NCBI RefSeq assembly: GCF_025152745.1
Contig: NZ_CP104041.1
Span: 496,001 to 560,000, forward strand
Direction of reading: 5' to 3'
Length of the DNA stretch: 64,000 nucleotides
Source: Rhizobium sp. WSM4643
GTDB taxonomy: Bacteria > Pseudomonadota > Alphaproteobacteria > Rhizobiales > Rhizobiaceae
The notes under the pieces are model-generated. The model was given only the letters and a program-made list of their open reading frames with translations. It ran no database searches and had not been told where the DNA came from. The translations under genes were made by a program, and so were the position numbers. Positions 60,345 through 64,000 of the stretch are shown here, piece by piece (the stretch's first letter is position 1; each line of letters opens with the position of its first letter).

Positions 60345-63300
60345 ATGGACACGTTGAATCCCGACGGTATGAACCAGCCGCTCTGGTACAAAGACGCGAT
60401 CATCTATCAGCTGCACATCAAGTCGTTCTACGACGCCAATGGTGACGGGATAGGCGATTTCGCCGGCTTGCACCAGAAGCTCGATCACATCGCAGCCCTT
60501 GGCGTCAACGCCATTTGGCTGCTGCCGTTCTTTCCCTCGCCGCGCCGAGACGACGGTTACGACATCGCCGACTACGGCAATGTCAGCCCCGACTACGGGA
60601 CAATGGAGGATTTCCGGGCGTTCGTCGACGCCGCCCATCTGCGCAATATTCGCGTCATCATCGAGCTCGTCATCAATCACACGTCCGACCAGCATCCCTG
60701 GTTCCAGCGCGCTCGCCACGCCCCGGTGAGGTCGCCGGAGCGCGAATTCTATGTCTGGTCGGACAGCGACCAAAAATTTCCTGAAACCCGCATCATCTTC
60801 CTCGACACCGAAAAATCCAACTGGACGTGGGATGCGGTTGCCGGCGCTTACTATTGGCACCGCTTCTATTCCCACCAGCCCGATCTCAATTTCGACAGCC
60901 CACTCGTTATGGAGGAACTGCTGAAGGTGATGCGCTTGTGGCTGGAAACCGGTATCGACGGGTTCCGTCTCGACGCGATTCCCTACCTTGTCGAACGCGA
61001 GGGAACGATCAACGAAAATCTTCCCGAGACCCACGCGATCCTCAAACGGATCCGCGCCGCTCTCGACGCCACTCATCCCGGCGTCATGCTGCTTGCAGAG
61101 GCCAATCAATGGCCGGAGGACACGCGCGAATATTTCGGTGAGGGCGACGAATGCCACATGGCCTTCCACTTCCCGCTAATGCCGCGCATGTATATGGCGA
61201 TCGCCAAGGAAGACCGGTTCCCGATTACCGACATCCTGCGCCAGACGCCCGAAATCCCCGAGAATTGCCAATGGGCGATCTTCCTGCGCAATCACGACGA
61301 GCTGACCCTCGAAATGGTGACCGACGCCGAGCGGGACTATCTCTGGGAGACCTATGCATCCGACAAGCGCGCCCGCATTAACCTCGGCATCAGGCGGCGT
61401 CTGGCGCCGCTGATGGAACGCGACCGCCGGCGCATCGAACTGATGAACGCACTTCTGCTCTCGATGCCCGGAACGCCTGTCATCTATTACGGCGACGAGA
61501 TCGGCATGGGCGACAACATCTATCTCGGCGACCGGGACGGGGTGCGGACGCCGATGCAATGGTCGCCGGACCGCAATGGCGGCTTCTCCCGCACGGACCC
61601 GGCTCGTCTCGTCCTCCCGTTGATTGCCGATCCGCTCTATGGTTACGAGGCAGTCAACGTCGAGGCCCAGAGCACCGATGCCCATTCGCTGCTCAATTGG
61701 ACGCGAAAGATGCTGGCGCTGCGCGGCAGGCATCCGGCCTTCGGGCGCGGCTCGTTGCGGTTCCTCTCGCCTGAGAACCGAAAGATTCTCGCTTATCTCA
61801 GGGAATATGACGGCGAGACGCTGATGTGCGTCGCAAACCTTTCCCGGCTGCCTCAGGCGGTCGAGCTCGACCTCTCGGCTTTCGAGGGCCGTGTGCCGAT
61901 CGAGCTGACCGGCATGTCGCCCTTTCCGCCGATCGGTCAGCTGACCTATCTCCTGACATTGCCGCCCTACGGCTTCTTCTGGTTCCAGCTGGAGGCCGAT
62001 GCCGATCCGCCGGCATGGCGCACCGCGCCGCCCGAGCAATTGCCCGACCTCACGACGATGGTCATTCGCCGCGGCCTGCTCGATCTCGTCGATGAGCCGC
62101 GGCTGGGACGCGTCCTCAGCACCGAAATCCTGCCTGCTTACCTCGCCAGGCGCCGCTGGTTCGGGGCGAAGGACCAGCCGCTCCAGGCGGCGCGGCTGAT
62201 CTCGGCAACGCCGATCCCCTTTGCTGATGGTGTCGTTCTCGGCGAATTGGAAGCGGTGCTGCCGGATCACACCGAATCCTATCAGCTGCCGCTCGCGATC
62301 GCCTGGGACGACGCGCAACCCTCTGCTTTGACGCAGCAGCTTGCTCTGGGGCGGGTTCGCCAGGGCAGGCGGGTCGGCTTCCTGACGGACGGGTTTGCCG
62401 TAGAGCCGATGGCGCGCGGGGTCCTGCGCGGGCTTGCCGACCGCTCCATCATCACCGGGCGTACCGGCACGCTGGAATTCCTTGGCACCGAGCGGCTCGA
62501 CCGGCTTGATGTTACCGACGATATGCCGATCCATTGGCTTTCCGCCGAACAATCCAACAGTTCGATGATCGTCGGTGACGTCGCGATGATCAAGCTGATC
62601 AGGCATATTTTCCCCGGCGTCCATCCGGAGGTCGAGATGACGCGGTTTCTCACCCGCGCCGGCTACGACCACACCGCGCCGCTGCTTGGCGAGGTCGCGC
62701 ACACTGATTCCAGCGGGCGTCGCTCGACTTTGATCATCGTTCAGGGAGCGATCCGCAACCAGGGCGACGCCTGGAACTGGATGTTGAGCAATTTGCGCCG
62801 CGCGGCAGACGAGCTCGTGCTGAATGACCCGGCGGTGGAACCAGGCGATGATGTCTTCCAGTCACTGATCAGCTTCGTTGCAATGGTGGGCCTGAGGCTC
62901 GGCGAATTGCATGTCGTCCTCTCGGGGGAGAACGCGGACGAGGCGTTCAGCCCTCTGATCGCCGGTGGCGGTGAGGTTGAGGCGATCAAGAAGGCGGTGG
63001 CGGGCGAAATCGCTTATGCGATGTCGAAGCTTGCCGAACGCGAGGAAAGTGCCGATCCCGCGGTCGATCTGCTCGCTCGCCCGCTTCTGGAGCGCCGCGC
63101 CGAACTCGTCGAGCTTGGCGCAAACCTGGCGGAGAGCACTCGCGGCATGTTGATGACGCGTACGCATGGCGATTTCCATCTAGGCCAGATTCTGGTCAGC
63201 GAAGGCGATGCCGTCATCATCGACTTCGAAGGCGAGCCCGCGAAAAATCTCGCCGAGCGCCGCGCCAAGACCGTTCCGCTCCGCGACGTCGCCGGGCTTT

Positions 63301-63626
63301 TAAGATCGTTGAACTATCTCGTCGCCACCGCGCAGCTCGACAATGATGCGGTTACCGAACACGAGAACGAGGTGCGACGGGACGCCATCGCCCGCTTCGG
63401 GCGCAGTGCCGAGGAGGCCTTTCTCGATGCCTATTGGCAGGCGGTCTCCGCATCGAAGACGCTCGCTATGCCGCCCGAGCAACGACGGAGGGTCCTCGAT
63501 GCCTTTCTTCTCGAAAAGGCCGCCTATGAAATCGCCTATGAAGCGCGTAACCGGCCGAAGTGGCTGCCGATCCCGCTCGCCGGCCTTACCGAAATCGCAT
63601 CGCGCTTAGCGGGGGTAACGGCATGA
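60345..63626 (+). CDS. treS: Trehalose synthase-maltokinase fusion
   Basis: A 1093-residue fusion. Residues about 15-550 are a GH13 trehalose synthase (trehalose to maltose isomerisation) with Asp210 (DGFRLDAIPY), Glu252 (LLAEANQW) and Asp318 (RNHDELTLE) as the expected catalytic set. Residues about 600-1090 are a maltokinase (Pep2-like) that makes maltose-1-phosphate with ATP; the kinase loop RTHGDFHLGQILV and VIIDFEGEPAKNLAERRAKTVPLRDVAG are intact. The product feeds GlgE encoded immediately upstream. The start follows the glgE stop directly, and the end overlaps glgB as ATGA. Confidence 0.97.
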   Translation: MDTLNPDGMNQPLWYKDAIIYQLHIKSFYDANGDGIGDFAGLHQKLDHIAALGVNAIWLLPFFPSPRRDDGYDIADYGNVSPDYGTMEDFRAFVDAAHLRNIRVIIELVINHTSDQHPWFQRARHAPVRSPEREFYVWSDSDQKFPETRIIFLDTEKSNWTWDAVAGAYYWHRFYSHQPDLNFDSPLVMEELLKVMRLWLETGIDGFRLDAIPYLVEREGTINENLPETHAILKRIRAALDATHPGVMLLAEANQWPEDTREYFGEGDECHMAFHFPLMPRMYMAIAKEDRFPITDILRQTPEIPENCQWAIFLRNHDELTLEMVTDAERDYLWETYASDKRARINLGIRRRLAPLMERDRRRIELMNALLLSMPGTPVIYYGDEIGMGDNIYLGDRDGVRTPMQWSPDRNGGFSRTDPARLVLPLIADPLYGYEAVNVEAQSTDAHSLLNWTRKMLALRGRHPAFGRGSLRFLSPENRKILAYLREYDGETLMCVANLSRLPQAVELDLSAFEGRVPIELTGMSPFPPIGQLTYLLTLPPYGFFWFQLEADADPPAWRTAPPEQLPDLTTMVIRRGLLDLVDEPRLGRVLSTEILPAYLARRRWFGAKDQPLQAARLISATPIPFADGVVLGELEAVLPDHTESYQLPLAIAWDDAQPSALTQQLALGRVRQGRRVGFLTDGFAVEPMARGVLRGLADRSIITGRTGTLEFLGTERLDRLDVTDDMPIHWLSAEQSNSSMIVGDVAMIKLIRHIFPGVHPEVEMTRFLTRAGYDHTAPLLGEVAHTDSSGRRSTLIIVQGAIRNQGDAWNWMLSNLRRAADELVLNDPAVEPGDDVFQSLISFVAMVGLRLGELHVVLSGENADEAFSPLIAGGGEVEAIKKAVAGEIAYAMSKLAEREESADPAVDLLARPLLERRAELVELGANLAESTRGMLMTRTHGDFHLGQILVSEGDAVIIDFEGEPAKNLAERRAKTVPLRDVAGLLRSLNYLVATAQLDNDAVTEHENEVRRDAIARFGRSAEEAFLDAYWQAVSASKTLAMPPEQRRRVLDAFLLEKAAYEIAYEARNRPKWLPIPLAGLTEIASRLAGVTA

Positions 63627-64000
63627 ATGTTGAACGCATGGAACTTCTCGCAGGCATCGGACAGGATGCGCTTTGGGCTCTGATAGAGGGCCGCCACGGC
63701 GATCCCTTTTCGATCCTTGGTCCCCACGAAAGCGGCGGCATGACGATCGTGCGGGTGTACTTGCCCGGCGCGGAAGCGGTCGATCTCATCGACGCGACGA
63801 GCGGTCGTGAGGTGACGCCGTTCAGCATCGTCCACCCGTCCGGCCTGTTTGCGGCGGCCGCCGCTTCGAGGACGGGATACCGGCTGCGGATCACATGGCC
63901 GGATGCAGTCCAACTGACTGAGGACCCCTACAGCTTCGGTCTGCTGCTCGGGGAACTCGACCTCCATCTGATATCGGAGGGCACTCACTATAGTCTCAGC
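63623..64000 (+). CDS. glgB: 1,4-alpha-glucan branching enzyme, N-terminal part
   Basis: The first 126 codons of a branching enzyme, running off the window. MNVERMELLAGIGQDALWALIEGRHGDPFSILGPHE and the following GGMTIVRVYLPGAEAVDLID match the GlgB N-terminal and CBM48-like beta domains; LTEDPYSFGLLLGELDLHL is a strong GlgB block. The catalytic GH13 domain lies beyond the edge. Its ATG overlaps the treS stop by four bases. GlgB adds alpha-1,6 branches to the chains GlgE builds, so the three genes form one pathway from trehalose to branched glucan. Confidence 0.95.
   Translation, partial: MNVERMELLAGIGQDALWALIEGRHGDPFSILGPHESGGMTIVRVYLPGAEAVDLIDATSGREVTPFSIVHPSGLFAAAAASRTGYRLRITWPDAVQLTEDPYSFGLLLGELDLHLISEGTHYSLS

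Noticed and set aside
59664..61169. 501-codon minus-strand frame across glgE and treS
   Set aside because: Spans two real genes on the opposite strand and has no recognisable domain.

Overview
The window is high-GC DNA with dense operons, many sugar ABC transporters, FadR-type GntR, LacI and ROK regulators, and rhizobial-looking palindromic intergenic repeats. Together with a glgE-treS-glgB cluster this points to a Rhizobiales bacterium, most likely Rhizobium (R. leguminosarum/R. etli type). That is inference from style and gene content, not a database match. I saw no insertion sequence, prophage, tRNA, rRNA or CRISPR array.

Region 1 (1-10555) is a uronic-acid oligosaccharide locus. A minus-strand operon encodes two permeases, a GH88 unsaturated glucuronyl hydrolase, an ATPase, a YesL-like membrane protein, a solute-binding protein and a DUF2264 protein cut by the window edge. 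Divergent from it are a heparinase II/III-like protein and a discoidin-like protein. None of the catalytic proteins has a signal peptide, so import followed by cytoplasmic cleavage is the likely logic.

Region 2 (10550-18441) holds a GlxA-type AraC regulator coupled to an isochorismatase-like hydrolase, a TctD/TctE-like two-component pair, and an NMT1/SsuA-type ABC importer with a FadR-type GntR regulator upstream. Region 3 (18808-24548) is a fucoside locus: a LacI regulator faces a GH29 alpha-L-fucosidase, a binding protein and two permeases but no ATPase, with two perfect AACCGGTT-core operators in the divergent promoter. Region 4 (24748-30723) holds a solute-binding protein paired with a chemoreceptor, a DUF3422 membrane protein and a 14-TM MFS exporter.

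Region 5 (30927-45448) is a pectin/rhamnogalacturonan locus. A binding-protein gene faces an operon encoding an 840-aa protein of no family I recognise, a GH105 hydrolase, a GH28 hydrolase, an ATPase and two permeases. Two near-identical 16-bp palindromes flank the divergent promoter. A cluster of regulators follows (ROK, AraC, LacI, TetR).

Region 6 (45559-64000) carries a TetR-controlled RND efflux operon with two lipoprotein adaptors, a lipoprotein alpha/beta hydrolase, an NCS1 permease, a CorA transporter, a phosphotransferase and a metallo-beta-lactamase-fold protein. It ends with the GlgE-pathway operon: GlgE carrying an extra N-terminal GH13-like domain, a TreS-maltokinase fusion, and the start of GlgB. 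This operon would turn trehalose into maltose-1-phosphate and then branched alpha-glucan. The best candidates for something undescribed are the 840-aa protein, the GlgE N-terminal pseudoenzyme-like domain, and the cytosolic discoidin-like protein.
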